Part shown: positions 24,332-33,610 of the stretch, piece after piece
Numbering within the stretch: position 1 is the first letter of the stretch
Layout of the letters: each line of letters opens with the position of its first letter
NCBI GenBank assembly: GCA_017617295.1
Contig: JAFZWN010000092.1
Location: 1 to 41,015, forward strand
From: Clostridiales bacterium
Lineage (GTDB): Bacteria > Bacillota > Clostridia > Saccharofermentanales > Saccharofermentanaceae
DNA: 41,015 bases
Direction: 5' to 3'
Position numbers and translations under genes: made by a program
Notes under the pieces: model-generated
Told to the model about the DNA's origin: nothing
Databases searched by the model: none
Seen by the model: the letters and a program-made list of their open reading frames with translations, nothing else

Positions 24332-25795
24332 ATGTTTTCCGACAGACTCGATTTTCTGATGAAGATGACCGATACGAGCAACAGTGCGCTCGGTCATGCC
24401 GTGTCGCTCGATCCCTCCTATATTTCGAAGATCAGACGCGGTATCCGCAAGGCTCCGAAGCACGAAGAGATCATTGATTCCATTTGTGATTTCATAACCA
24501 AAAGGCTGACCGACGACAAAAGGCGCGGAGCCGTATCCGATGTCGTACTGAAAGGATTTCCGCTTCCGGCCTCTCCGGATTCGGTGTCCAGGGTATTGAA
24601 GCTGTGGATGCTTGACGATTCTTCTTCCAAGGGAAAGGAAACGCCGGATCTTCTGGCCGAAGTCCTAAAGCATAACAAAAGAACGGCTGCGGCCGAAAAG
24701 AAAAAGGGGACTTCGGGCGAGCGCGGAAGCGGCGTCAATATCTATTACGGTAATGAAGGCAAAAGGGAAGCCGCGAGGGAGTTCCTCTCGCATGCGGCAT
24801 CTCACGCCGGTAAAGCAAAAACGATACTTTTATTCTCGAACGAAGACATGAGCTGGATGTCTGAATCCCCGAGATTCCTTACCGAATGGGCGGGACTTCT
24901 TTCGGCTCTTCTGGCTGGCGGGACGGTCATCAAGGTCATCCATACCGTAACGAGAGACCTGAACGAGATGATAAGCGCGGTGGGCAGCTGGATGCCTCTG
25001 TATCTGCGTGGATCCATTGAGCCTTATTACTGCCCGAAGCTCCGCGACGACATCTACAGGAGATCGCTCTTCGTGGCACCCGGGATATGCGCCATGACTT
25101 CGACTTCCGTCGGGACCAATACGGAAGGCATGGCCAATATGGTGTTTTACGACAGATCGGCGGTGGATGCTTTCGCCGAGGAATTCAGGTCATATTTTGT
25201 CCTTTGCAGATCGCTCATGAAGACTGTAAGGGAAGATGCCGACACGGTATTTCTCGATAAGCTCAAGACGCTCTTTGAAAAGGGCGAGCCTGTATGTACG
25301 GCAGGTGCCGCTCCGTTGTTTTTGACACTTCCCGAAAAGTATCTGAAGGATGTTCCCGCTAAGACGAAGAAAAAGATCGAGTCCCTCAGGAGCGCTTTCA
25401 CGGGATTTCTCAAGCGTGGCGGCAGGATAAGGGAATCTTTCTGCCTTCCCGATCCCGGGGTGATCGATGATGGCGGATATAAGATAGTCTTATGGCCCGG
25501 TAAGGAGCTCGTATATACAAGAGAGATCTTTAACGATCACATGAAGGAGATCTCCGGTCTTCTTGCGGAATACGGTAATTACAGTGTTAATCTCTGCGGT
25601 GTTTCCCACGGTGCCGTCGGGCTTATGGCATCCGAGGGAGGAGAGGCTCTGCTGATAACCGGGTATCCCGTTATGTTTACTTTCGAAGAGAGCAATCTCT
25701 GTTCGGCGATATATGAATATATCGAGCGTATCCGTGGAGAAAGGGACAACAATAAAGTGATAAACGCACTTTTAAAGGCATCTGAAGGAAAGTAA
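24332..25795 (+). CDS. HTH-domain protein of unknown family, possible operon regulator
   Basis: The protein has 487 residues from the ATG at 24332, which follows GAGGTG by 6 bases (the frame runs further upstream without a better site). The first ~60 residues look like an XRE-type helix-turn-helix (LGHAVSLDPSYISKIRRGIR). The remainder is soluble with segments such as TILLFSNEDMSWMSESPRFL and GGTVIKVIHTVTRDL, which suggests a ligand or effector region, but I cannot assign a family. It lies 34 bases before the GH120 gene on the same strand, so it may regulate xylan use. The upstream GGACAA dyad suggests autoregulation. Confidence 0.7.
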   Translation: MFSDRLDFLMKMTDTSNSALGHAVSLDPSYISKIRRGIRKAPKHEEIIDSICDFITKRLTDDKRRGAVSDVVLKGFPLPASPDSVSRVLKLWMLDDSSSKGKETPDLLAEVLKHNKRTAAAEKKKGTSGERGSGVNIYYGNEGKREAAREFLSHAASHAGKAKTILLFSNEDMSWMSESPRFLTEWAGLLSALLAGGTVIKVIHTVTRDLNEMISAVGSWMPLYLRGSIEPYYCPKLRDDIYRRSLFVAPGICAMTSTSVGTNTEGMANMVFYDRSAVDAFAEEFRSYFVLCRSLMKTVREDADTVFLDKLKTLFEKGEPVCTAGAAPLFLTLPEKYLKDVPAKTKKKIESLRSAFTGFLKRGGRIRESFCLPDPGVIDDGGYKIVLWPGKELVYTREIFNDHMKEISGLLAEYGNYSVNLCGVSHGAVGLMASEGGEALLITGYPVMFTFEESNLCSAIYEYIERIRGERDNNKVINALLKASEGK

Positions 25796-25829
25796 AATAT
25801 TAGAAAATGCTCCCGAAGGAGGACGATTT

Positions 25830-27824
25830 ATGATCCTATATGTTGATTGCAAGGCTTCTAAGGACGGATGCGGCAGTGCCGAAATGCCTTTTAAGAAGAT
25901 AAATGACGCGGCAAAGATCGCGAAGCCCGGCGACGAGATCGTGGTCAGGCCGGGTGTCTACAGGGAGTATGTAGATCCCGTCAATGCGGGACGTCCCGAG
26001 GCGCGGATAACCTACAGATCCTCGGAGCCTCTCGGTGCCGAGATCATGGGTTCGGAAGTGCTCTCCGGCTGGGTAAGGCACGAAGGCGATGTCTGGACCG
26101 CCAGAGTCTGTAACGGGATTTTCGGAGACTATAATCCCTACACCACTTTCGTATGCGGCGACTGGTATTTTGCTCCGACCGTAAGGCATACCGGATGCGT
26201 CTGGTTAAACGACAGAATGATGTATGAGACGGTCGATCTTCAGGAGTGCATAAAGGGCGAGGCCGATCCGTGTGCATGGGATCCCGAAGCGTCAAAATAT
26301 AAATGGTTCACGGTCCAGGAGGACGGATATACCGTTTTCTATGCCAATTTCAAAGGGCTCGATCCCAATAACGAGAACGTCGAGATTACCGTTAGAAGGA
26401 ACTGTTTTATGCCGTCGAAAGAAGGCATCGGATTCATCACGTTAAGCGGTTTTAAGATCCATAATGCTGCTCCCACATGGGCGCCGCCCGCCGCGTATCA
26501 GGACGGCATGGTCGGTCCTCACTGGAGCAAGGGATGGATAATAGAGGACTGCGAGATCTATAACAGCAGATGCTGCGGTATCTCACTGGGTAAATACAGG
26601 GATCCCGAGAACGATATGTATTTCTATACCAGGCACGTAAAGAGCCCCACTCAGATGGAGCGCGATGCGGTATGCCGCGGTCAGTATCACGGCTGGAGAA
26701 AGGAACGCATAGGCTCGCACATAATAAGAAGGTGCAATGTCCACCACTGCGAGCAGACCGGTATCGTCGGAAGGATGGGCGGCGTGTTCTCGATAATCGA
26801 GGATTGCCACATCCACGATATCTGTAATTCACAGCAGCTCGGAGGTGCCGAGACGGCGGGCATCAAGCTCCATGCCGCGATCGACGTCATCATAAGACGT
26901 AACCGCATCCATAACTGCATCATGGGAGTATGGCTCGACTGGGAGGCTCAGGGAGCCCGCATATCCGGCAACCTTCTGTACGATAACCACCGTCCCGACG
27001 GTGTTGATCCCGCTCAGGGAGCGATGTTCAGTAACGACGTATTTATCGAAGTGGGTCACGGCCCGACACTGATCGACAACAACATCATGCTGTCGAAGGT
27101 CTCTGCCGTTATCCCGAGCGAAGGACTCGCTTTCGTACATAACCTGATGCTTGGATCCATCACCTTTATCAATTCGGGCGTAGACAGTATCGTAAACGGC
27201 CAGAGGGAGCCCAGATACACTCCGTACCATATCCGCCACAGGACCGAGGTCGCCGGCTTCATGACGATCCTTCACGGAGACGACAGGATCTATAACAATA
27301 TATTTGTCCAGCACTATCCCGTGACCGATACGGATAAGACGCCCAAGGACTGTGACTACGAAGTCGTCGGAACGGCTCAGTTCGATATCTTCCCTTCATA
27401 TGAGGAGTGGTTCTCCAAGTCGATGCCCGGTGTCGAGCCTGATATGGGTAAGATGGGGGAATTCCATTTCGGGCATCTTCCCGTATGGATCGGAGGCAAT
27501 GCATACGTTAACGGTGCGGTCCCAGGCAAGCACGAGAAGACGGGCTATGTCGCGGAAGGCGGAAAGGTCTCTTTCGAGCTGGTAACGGAAGGTGATAAGG
27601 TGACTCTTAAGACCGATCTTTTTAAGTCGATCGGGGATTTTCATACCGGTATCATCACGAGCGATACGCTCGGCGAAGCGTTCGAGCCCGAACAGAGGTT
27701 TGAAGAACCCGACGGGAAGGATATAATATTTGATAAGGACTATTTCGGAGACCACCGCGGCCTGAGCGCTTATGCAGGACCTTTCGCGGAAGCCTTCGAC
27801 GGATCCGTTACGGTGTGGGGTTAA
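25830..27824 (+). CDS. GH120 family beta-xylosidase, cytoplasmic
   Basis: The 664-residue parallel beta-helix protein matches the GH120 beta-xylosidase family (Thermoanaerobacterium XylC type) from end to end: GDEIVVRPGVYREYV, WAPPAAYQDGMVGPHWSKGW, IIEDCEIYN, GSHIIRRCNVHHCEQTGIVG and AGIKLHAAIDVIIRRNRIHN. The nucleophile is Asp370 in GVWLDWEAQGARIS and the acid/base is Glu407 in DVFIEVGHGP, both intact. Compared with XylC there is a ~15-residue insertion between them (HRPDGVDPAQGAMFS). There is no signal peptide, so it should split imported xylo-oligosaccharides. GGAGG precedes the ATG. No xyloside transporter or xylose isomerase is seen here. Confidence 0.9.
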   Translation: MILYVDCKASKDGCGSAEMPFKKINDAAKIAKPGDEIVVRPGVYREYVDPVNAGRPEARITYRSSEPLGAEIMGSEVLSGWVRHEGDVWTARVCNGIFGDYNPYTTFVCGDWYFAPTVRHTGCVWLNDRMMYETVDLQECIKGEADPCAWDPEASKYKWFTVQEDGYTVFYANFKGLDPNNENVEITVRRNCFMPSKEGIGFITLSGFKIHNAAPTWAPPAAYQDGMVGPHWSKGWIIEDCEIYNSRCCGISLGKYRDPENDMYFYTRHVKSPTQMERDAVCRGQYHGWRKERIGSHIIRRCNVHHCEQTGIVGRMGGVFSIIEDCHIHDICNSQQLGGAETAGIKLHAAIDVIIRRNRIHNCIMGVWLDWEAQGARISGNLLYDNHRPDGVDPAQGAMFSNDVFIEVGHGPTLIDNNIMLSKVSAVIPSEGLAFVHNLMLGSITFINSGVDSIVNGQREPRYTPYHIRHRTEVAGFMTILHGDDRIYNNIFVQHYPVTDTDKTPKDCDYEVVGTAQFDIFPSYEEWFSKSMPGVEPDMGKMGEFHFGHLPVWIGGNAYVNGAVPGKHEKTGYVAEGGKVSFELVTEGDKVTLKTDLFKSIGDFHTGIITSDTLGEAFEPEQRFEEPDGKDIIFDKDYFGDHRGLSAYAGPFAEAFDGSVTVWG

Positions 27825-27853
27825 CATATTTGTTTTGAGAGGCAGGTGATACC

Positions 27854-29779
27854 GTGAAGAAAAGGCGCAAGATAGCGGTCTTCTCATCAAATGTCTATGA
27901 ACCCATGCTGAGCAATATCCAGCACGGTATCAATACCGCAGCTGTCGATAATGACATCAAGGTCATCTACTTCGCGAGCTTCTCTGATATGTTCTCCAGC
28001 AAGGTGTACGATCAGTACGCCAAGTACGACGAAGGCGATACAGTCTCTTTTGCCCTGCCCGACCTGGACGATTTTGACGGCATCATAAGGATAGATTCCT
28101 CTTACGGTCCCTCCACCAGGAAAAAGCTCGACGAGATCCTCGAGAAGAGCAATGTTCCGATCATAAACGTCGGAGGGCTCGACAAAAGATATATAAACGT
28201 CCTTAACGACGAGAGCAGGTCTTTTGCCGAGATCGTTGAGCATGTTATCTCCGTTCACGGGTGCCGGGATGTCTATCATGTTGCCGGAAAGAAGGACAAA
28301 TATTTTACACACGAGAGGATCGCGGCCTACAAGAGCGTTCTTGAGAAATACGGTATCCCCTTTGACGAGGAGAAGATCTATTACGGTACCCTGTGGCGCG
28401 ATTGCGGCGCGGCTTCTCTCGACTATATCCTGCAGCAGTGCGGGAAAAGGGGAAAGAAATATCCCGACGCCATAATCTGCGCCAACGATTATATGGCTAT
28501 CGGAGTGGTCAATGAATGCAGGCTCCGGGGCATTCAGGTCCCGGGGGACATCATAGTCACGGGTTATGACGGTCTCGACGCCGCCAAGCAGGGATTCCCT
28601 TCCATTACGACTTCCGAGCAGCCTTTTTACGATACGGGTTACGAGAGCGTATGCGCCTTTACCCGCTTCTGGGAAGAGGGGAACGAACTGTCCGATATCA
28701 GGATAAGATGCAGGATCTGTTTTAACCAGTCCTGCGGGTGTAAGCCCATGACGACCGACATAATAGAGGACGTCAGGAGCAAATATCTCGCGGAGATGGG
28801 ACAGATATCATATCTCGCGCAGTCGACGACCAATCTCATACTGAGCGTCGCAAACGCCGGAAGCAGGGAAGAGGTATTCGCCGAGATAGGAAAGAATGCC
28901 GTAAACGACACGGGCTTCCGCCAGATGCTCCTGTGCCTGGCTCCGGGCTGGGACAAGAAGCGCATTATCGGCGACGAATATGCGAAAGTGGACGAAGAGA
29001 TGTCCGTTGTCACGGGCTTCACCGAGGACGGCCCCGTTAAGCCTTTTACGTTCCGCAAAAAGGACATCCTGCCTCCCGATATGCTTAAGGATCCGAGACC
29101 TCACTATATCTTTTCGATACACCATCTCCAGTACTATATGGGCTACCTTATCGTATCTCCCGATCTGGATCCGTACGATCAGCTGGCGATGAAGTCCTGG
29201 ATAGTCAATCTCGGCGCGATGCTCGAGAACCTGCGTATCAGACAGGAGCTGAAGGTCGCCGTAGACAGGCTCGAGAACCTGTATAACAGGGACACTCTGA
29301 CAGGGCTTTATAACAGGCACGGTTACGAGATGTTCTTCGAGAAGTACTGTTTGGAATGCAAGGCTGATAAGAAGAGCCTGGCGGTACTTCTGATAGACAT
29401 GGACGATCTTAAGAATGTCAACGATAACTACGGACATGCAGAGGGCGACTACAGTATCTGTACCATCGCGGAAGCCATGACGGTCGCCGCACAGAAGAGC
29501 GAGATCTGCCTCCGTACCGGCGGAGACGAATTCCTCGTGCTGGCAAGGGACTATACCGTAGAAGATACGAAGATCTTTGCCGATAAGCTCCGTAAGCATA
29601 TCGATCTTCGAAAGGAAAGAGACGGCAAGGAGTATAAGCTCGATGTCAGTATCGGTTCCTATATCGGTATGCCTTCGGGTTCTGACCTTCCCGTAAGAGA
29701 GATGTCGGAGGAGTATATGAAGCTCGCCGACGAAGCAATGTATCAGGAGAAGAAAAAGCACAAGAAAGGCTCGAGATGA
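27854..29779 (+). CDS. Sugar-binding-domain diguanylate cyclase (GGDEF)
   Basis: The 641-residue protein starts with a GTG preceded by AGGTGA. Residues ~5-290 form a LacI/periplasmic-binding-like sensor (KIAVFSSNVYEPMLSNIQHG, AIICANDYMAIGVVNECRLR, PGDIIVTGYDGLDAAKQGFP) without DNA-binding domain or signal peptide, so it senses inside the cell. A middle region of ~150 residues follows, then a GGDEF domain (~470-641) with intact GGDEF at 556-560 and RDTLTGLYNRHGYE. The RxxD product-inhibition site is absent (QKSE at that place). It should make cyclic di-GMP in response to a sugar, plausibly xylose or xylobiose given the neighbouring xylosidase gene 29 bases upstream. Confidence 0.9.
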   Translation: MKKRRKIAVFSSNVYEPMLSNIQHGINTAAVDNDIKVIYFASFSDMFSSKVYDQYAKYDEGDTVSFALPDLDDFDGIIRIDSSYGPSTRKKLDEILEKSNVPIINVGGLDKRYINVLNDESRSFAEIVEHVISVHGCRDVYHVAGKKDKYFTHERIAAYKSVLEKYGIPFDEEKIYYGTLWRDCGAASLDYILQQCGKRGKKYPDAIICANDYMAIGVVNECRLRGIQVPGDIIVTGYDGLDAAKQGFPSITTSEQPFYDTGYESVCAFTRFWEEGNELSDIRIRCRICFNQSCGCKPMTTDIIEDVRSKYLAEMGQISYLAQSTTNLILSVANAGSREEVFAEIGKNAVNDTGFRQMLLCLAPGWDKKRIIGDEYAKVDEEMSVVTGFTEDGPVKPFTFRKKDILPPDMLKDPRPHYIFSIHHLQYYMGYLIVSPDLDPYDQLAMKSWIVNLGAMLENLRIRQELKVAVDRLENLYNRDTLTGLYNRHGYEMFFEKYCLECKADKKSLAVLLIDMDDLKNVNDNYGHAEGDYSICTIAEAMTVAAQKSEICLRTGGDEFLVLARDYTVEDTKIFADKLRKHIDLRKERDGKEYKLDVSIGSYIGMPSGSDLPVREMSEEYMKLADEAMYQEKKKHKKGSR

Positions 29780-30664
29780 TCATTCGGCCAGTTCTTTTAT
29801 GATGTTGTTTATCTCTCTGCTGTAGCCGTTCTTTTCGTCGGTGATCTCCTTCTTCTTTTTGAGGAGCTCTTCCATCTCGGGCTGAAGGCGTTCTTTGGTC
29901 GCTTCCAGACCCTTTATGCCCTTCATCCTCGGACGGTAGGAAAAGAAGTAAAAGACATAGGTATAGACAGCCGCGATGGCGAACCACGGTATAGATACGA
30001 GCATATATACCGTTGATCTTGAGATCAGGCCTATTATGAGAGCCAGAAGGCCGATGCCGCCGATAGATCCCCACACTGCCAGGAGATTCGATCTGAGCAT
30101 CTTTTTGGGGTGCTTATAGTCCGTCATCCCGAGTTTCTCGTTATGGATATCGTAGTAATTGCCTATGATACCGGAATCGAGTGCACCGTATCTCTTCTCG
30201 AGAGCCTTTATGTCTTTTTCGGTATCCTCCCCGCTAATGAAAGCTTTATGGTATTTGCCTGCATTATTGAAGATCTCCTGCATCCTTCTGAAGTATTCTT
30301 TTGAGTCTTCATCCGCACTTCCGGTTATCCATTCCGTTTGTGAAGGATCATATCCGTAATCTTCCAGGACCTTTACGTTTCTCATCTCGGTTATGTCGGC
30401 GATCCCGTTGCTTATAAGCATCATGCCCTTGAGCGTTTCCCTGTTGTGAGGATCCTTCTTGAGGAAGAACTCATAAGCGTCCCTTGCCGCGTCGAATTCA
30501 CGGCGCTCCATGAACCTGGCGGCCTTCTCCAGGAGCTCGTCTTCATTGAAGTATGCATAGTCGTATGTGATGCCGCAGAACGGGCACAGATAGAGCTTAC
30601 GGTCGGTATCGATCTGAAGCCTGCCGCCGCATGTCTCGCAAACGTGTATCTTAGTCTCTGTCAT
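29780..30664 (-). CDS. Zinc-ribbon protein with TPR-like region and two membrane helices
   Basis: The 294-residue protein opens with a CxxC...CxxC zinc ribbon (HVCETCGGRLQID and LYLCPFCGITY), followed by a TPR-like helical segment (AARFMERREFDAARDAYEFFLKKDPHNRETLKG), a helical middle part, two membrane helices (about 194-240) and a charged coiled coil at the C-terminus (EELLKKKKEITDEKNGYSRE). GGAGG precedes the ATG. It converges with the GGDEF gene with no base between their stop codons. Function is unknown; it recalls the zinc-ribbon membrane protein at 20008 only in its first module. Confidence 0.78.
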   Translation of the reverse strand: MTETKIHVCETCGGRLQIDTDRKLYLCPFCGITYDYAYFNEDELLEKAARFMERREFDAARDAYEFFLKKDPHNRETLKGMMLISNGIADITEMRNVKVLEDYGYDPSQTEWITGSADEDSKEYFRRMQEIFNNAGKYHKAFISGEDTEKDIKALEKRYGALDSGIIGNYYDIHNEKLGMTDYKHPKKMLRSNLLAVWGSIGGIGLLALIIGLISRSTVYMLVSIPWFAIAAVYTYVFYFFSYRPRMKGIKGLEATKERLQPEMEELLKKKKEITDEKNGYSREINNIIKELAE

Positions 30665-30695
30665 TTCCTTATCCTCCCCCTTATTCCTTATATCG

Positions 30696-31415
30696 TCAGA
30701 AGTCCAGCGGACCGAGGTAGTCGAACTGGGCCATATCGTCGAGCCTTAACATGACGGCGTCCTCCTGCCCCGCAGCTCCGACGTCTATGTCTATCCATGT
30801 ATCGGTAAAAAGTATGTCTCCCAGATACTTTTTCCCGTAAAATGCTGTCGGGGTGTGCCCGAACACTGTGGTCACGTTACTATAGTATCTCTCGTCTATC
30901 CTCGGGCGCGTCCAGATGAGTTCGTCTGCCGAATATCTGTCGGGAGTCTTATCGTAGGAGAAGTGTCCGAGACCGCTGTGAACAAGAAGATAATCCTTTC
31001 CTCCCGCGCTCACTTCGGCATATAAAGGGAGGGTCCTAAGATAGTCGAAGATCTTCTCTTTGGCGGCTTTTGGAAGCTTCGAAATCGTCTTGAGAGTAAT
31101 GCCTCCGCCGTTCTTGAGATATGTCGACATTATCTGTATCTGAGTCTCGTCACAGAGCCTTTTGTAGGTGCGGTCCGTGATGTTCATGACCATTACCTCG
31201 CAGGCCAGGAGCATCGCTTCGTGATTGCCCAGGATAAGATGCACATTATCCTGATCCATTATCCACTGTAAGGTCTCTATCCCGCCGTCGCCGTTTCGAT
31301 CGATAACGTCACCGAGTACATAGAGAGTATCGTTCTCATCAAACGACGCCCCCTCCAGTATCTTCATAAACTTTTTGTGATCAGAACCGTGCAGATCGGA
31401 TATAACGTATATCAT
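30696..31415 (-). CDS. PPP-family serine/threonine phosphatase-like metallophosphoesterase
   Basis: The 239-residue protein has the complete PPP signature set: ISDLHGSDHKKF (GDxHG type), LYVLGDVIDRNGDG (GDxxDRG type), LILGNHEAML (GNHE), LLVHSGLGH and VFGHTPT. Bacterial members dephosphorylate phosphoproteins or diadenosine tetraphosphate; which applies here is not evident. The ATG at 31415 is chosen because GAGGTG ends 6 bases before it; GTG and ATG codons just upstream overlap that site. The gene is divergent from the HAD gene and lies 31 bases upstream of the zinc-ribbon gene, probably in an operon with it. Confidence 0.87.
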   Translation of the reverse strand: MIYVISDLHGSDHKKFMKILEGASFDENDTLYVLGDVIDRNGDGGIETLQWIMDQDNVHLILGNHEAMLLACEVMVMNITDRTYKRLCDETQIQIMSTYLKNGGGITLKTISKLPKAAKEKIFDYLRTLPLYAEVSAGGKDYLLVHSGLGHFSYDKTPDRYSADELIWTRPRIDERYYSNVTTVFGHTPTAFYGKKYLGDILFTDTWIDIDVGAAGQEDAVMLRLDDMAQFDYLGPLDF

Positions 31416-31503
31416 TCCCATCACCTCATTTATTCCATTAGTAGAATTATATCATTAATGAAGAATGTTATACTTATTATCGTTAAACATAAGGAGTACA
31501 AGG

Positions 31504-32178
31504 ATGAACACGGATATCAAAGCCGTCATATTCGATCTCGACGGAACCCTGACCGATACGGAGAAATATTATAAAGTCGCATGGCCCGCGGCTCTGGAGC
31601 ATTACGGGTATAAAGCCGACCCCGATATGATCCTGGGGCTCAGATCCCTGGGCAGGCCTTTCGCGCCCCGGAAGTTCAGGGAATGGTTCGGTGATGACTT
31701 TGACTACGATAAGGTCAGGGAATACCGCAAGAAGCTGGTCTCCGAGATGATAAAAGAGAACGGGATACCTCTTAAGCCCGGAGCTAAGGAGATCCTTATT
31801 TGGCTTCGCGAAAACGGCATAACAACAGCTCTGGCTACGGCAAACGACCTGAAGAGAACGACTGGTTATCTTAAGCTGATCGGGCTTGACGGTCTTCTCG
31901 ACCGCATAATCTGCGCCGACATGGTAAAGCAGGGTAAGCCCGCCCCCGATATCTACAGTTACGCCTGCGAGACCCTGGGGCTTCATCCCCGGCAGACGCT
32001 GGCAGTCGAGGATTCTCCGAACGGTATCGAGAGCGCCCTTGGAGCCGGCTGTAACGTCGTCATGGTACCCGATCTGACCGAGCCCGATGACGACATGCTC
32101 TCAAGGCTTTATGCCCGGGTTGACACTCTTTCGGAAATTAAGGGTATAATACTTAAGACTGTTGAAAAAGAAAAATGA
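31504..32178 (+). CDS. HAD-family phosphatase (subfamily IA, phosphoglucomutase-like)
   Basis: The 224-residue protein starts MNTDIKAVIFDLDGTLTDTE, with AAGGAG 7 bases upstream; an earlier in-frame start has no site. DFDLDGT-type motif I (FDLDGTLTD), TALATAN (motif II), KQGKPAPDIY (motif III Lys) and VEDSPNGIESALGAG (motif IV) are all present, with an alpha-helical cap between motifs I and II. This is the PGMB/GPH group, which acts on sugar phosphates or related small molecules; the substrate is not assignable. Confidence 0.88.
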   Translation: MNTDIKAVIFDLDGTLTDTEKYYKVAWPAALEHYGYKADPDMILGLRSLGRPFAPRKFREWFGDDFDYDKVREYRKKLVSEMIKENGIPLKPGAKEILIWLRENGITTALATANDLKRTTGYLKLIGLDGLLDRIICADMVKQGKPAPDIYSYACETLGLHPRQTLAVEDSPNGIESALGAGCNVVMVPDLTEPDDDMLSRLYARVDTLSEIKGIILKTVEKEK

Positions 32179-32255
32179 AACGTATCCGGTGACGGTATCG
32201 TCATATGAGTATGGGAAAGACCTCTTGAAGGTCAGGGAATAAAGGAAAAGGAAAA

Positions 32256-32417
32256 ATGGGAAAAAAGGGAATGATCGCTCTTATGATGCTGATGGTGACA
32301 ATCATGGCTGTCATCTTTGTCCACATCATGTGGATCAACAGACCCATCAATACATCATCGGGGGCGCTTACTGATGTAGAGGAAACTGCCGCTGTTCCGC
32401 TGTTGCCTTCGCCGTGA
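32256..32417 (+). CDS. Small single-pass membrane protein, 53 residues
   Basis: A short open frame starts with ATG at 32256 after AAAGGAAAAGG and ends at TGA 32415-32417. It encodes a basic start (MGKKG), one hydrophobic helix (MIALMMLMVTIMAVIFVHIM) and a polar tail. The topology and ribosome binding site look real, but the family is unknown and a 53-residue frame can arise by chance. Confidence 0.5.
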   Translation: MGKKGMIALMMLMVTIMAVIFVHIMWINRPINTSSGALTDVEETAAVPLLPSP

Positions 32418-32478
32418 TACCCAAGACGGCTATTTCGTGGTAAAATGCAAATTAGCATTATCACGGAGGTTGTGATAG

Positions 32479-33399
32479 ATGAAGAAAATGGTGGCGGTCC
32501 TGTTGGCTACGGTACTGTGCGTGCCGATGAGTTTATGCGGCTGTAAACCAAGGGAAACAGAGCCCGAATCCGAGTTCACTCCTCCGTCCGTTGATACGGA
32601 AGCAAGCACTTCCGATACAGAGACATCAGAGACTACGGAAGCCACTTCCGAGACGAGCCTTGATACCGAAGATCCTTCATCGGATACTTCCGAGACGGAA
32701 ACCGCCGAGACTTTTTTAACTCTTGAGAGCGTATATGTATCCGACTGCGGAGACGAATATGCCGGCACGGGTTACGATCACATCGCATACCACGTTCCCC
32801 AGATCGAACTCGAGAGCGAAGACGCCGGAACAATTAACGGAGAGATCAAGGCGCTCGTGGATGAATACCTGGTGGCTGATTCCGAGGAAGAAGCGGCTTT
32901 CGGCTATTCCGATTACAATGTCTATATTACCGACAGCAATCTTATGACCGTCGTCTTCTGCCTTTTCGGCTGGACTGACGACGATGCGTTCTATATGTGG
33001 ACGATCGATCTTGATTCGGGGACGCGTCTGACTAACCGCGAGATAGCAGACGCCGCCGGCATATCCGATGTAAGGGCTGCCGCGATGTATGCGCTGGACC
33101 GGTATTTTGAAGCCTTCAATCTTACAGCTTCGGGCGGCGTCGTTACCGAGCCTGACTTTATCGGAGGCGAGCTTAATCCCGAAGGTCCCAACTATGATTA
33201 CTATACGATAAGCGAGGAAGTGACCGAGGCGGCTCTTAACACCTATTCCGAAGATACGCTCAACGAGGATATGATGATCGGTCTTGATGCCGATTCCCAC
33301 CTGATCTTCTCTTCGCAGGTCGTCTCCCTCGGCGGAGCTCTCGCATACAATCAGTGCTATTCGAGCGAAGGCTGTTCCATCATAGTCGGCGCGGAGTGA
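32479..33399 (+). CDS. Secreted lipoprotein of unknown function
   Basis: The 306-residue protein has a lipoprotein signal peptide (MKKMVAVLLATVLCVPMSLC followed by GC; lipid-anchored Cys22), then a Ser/Thr/Glu-rich linker (about 25-78) that would span the wall. The domain from about residue 80 contains a beta-rich segment with WTIDLDSGTRLTNREIA, similar in style to DUF3298/DUF4163-type domains found in anti-sigma factors and peptidoglycan proteins; that match is tentative. GGAGG precedes the ATG. Its 3' end borders the second repeat array. Confidence 0.75.
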   Translation: MKKMVAVLLATVLCVPMSLCGCKPRETEPESEFTPPSVDTEASTSDTETSETTEATSETSLDTEDPSSDTSETETAETFLTLESVYVSDCGDEYAGTGYDHIAYHVPQIELESEDAGTINGEIKALVDEYLVADSEEEAAFGYSDYNVYITDSNLMTVVFCLFGWTDDDAFYMWTIDLDSGTRLTNREIADAAGISDVRAAAMYALDRYFEAFNLTASGGVVTEPDFIGGELNPEGPNYDYYTISEEVTEAALNTYSEDTLNEDMMIGLDADSHLIFSSQVVSLGGALAYNQCYSSEGCSIIVGAE

Positions 33400-33482
33400 C
33401 CGCTGCTGTATGTGGCCGTCACGTTTGTGATCGCATCTTCTTATTCCGGCCGGCGGTAGGCGGCACTTCATCGGTTTAATGT

Positions 33483-33610
33483 GATTACAACCACGGAATC
33501 GTGAAAAACAAAGCGATTACCACCACGGAATAAAGAAAAACAGATCGTATACCACCACGTAAACACGAAAAACAAACTGATCATAACCACATCAAACTAT
33601 TACAGAGAAT
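33483..33610. repeat. Four 32-bp direct repeat units
   Basis: Units start at 33483, 33515, 33547 and 33579, exactly 32 bp apart, with shared core GATTACCACCACGGAAT and tail GAAAAACAAA. Units one to three align along their length; the fourth keeps only the start (GATCATAACCAC). There are no spacers, so this is not a CRISPR array. The array abuts the nested palindromes that follow. Confidence 0.82.

Noticed and set aside
33483..33610. CRISPR array
   Set aside because: Repeats are directly abutting at 32 bp with no unique spacers, and no cas gene is nearby.
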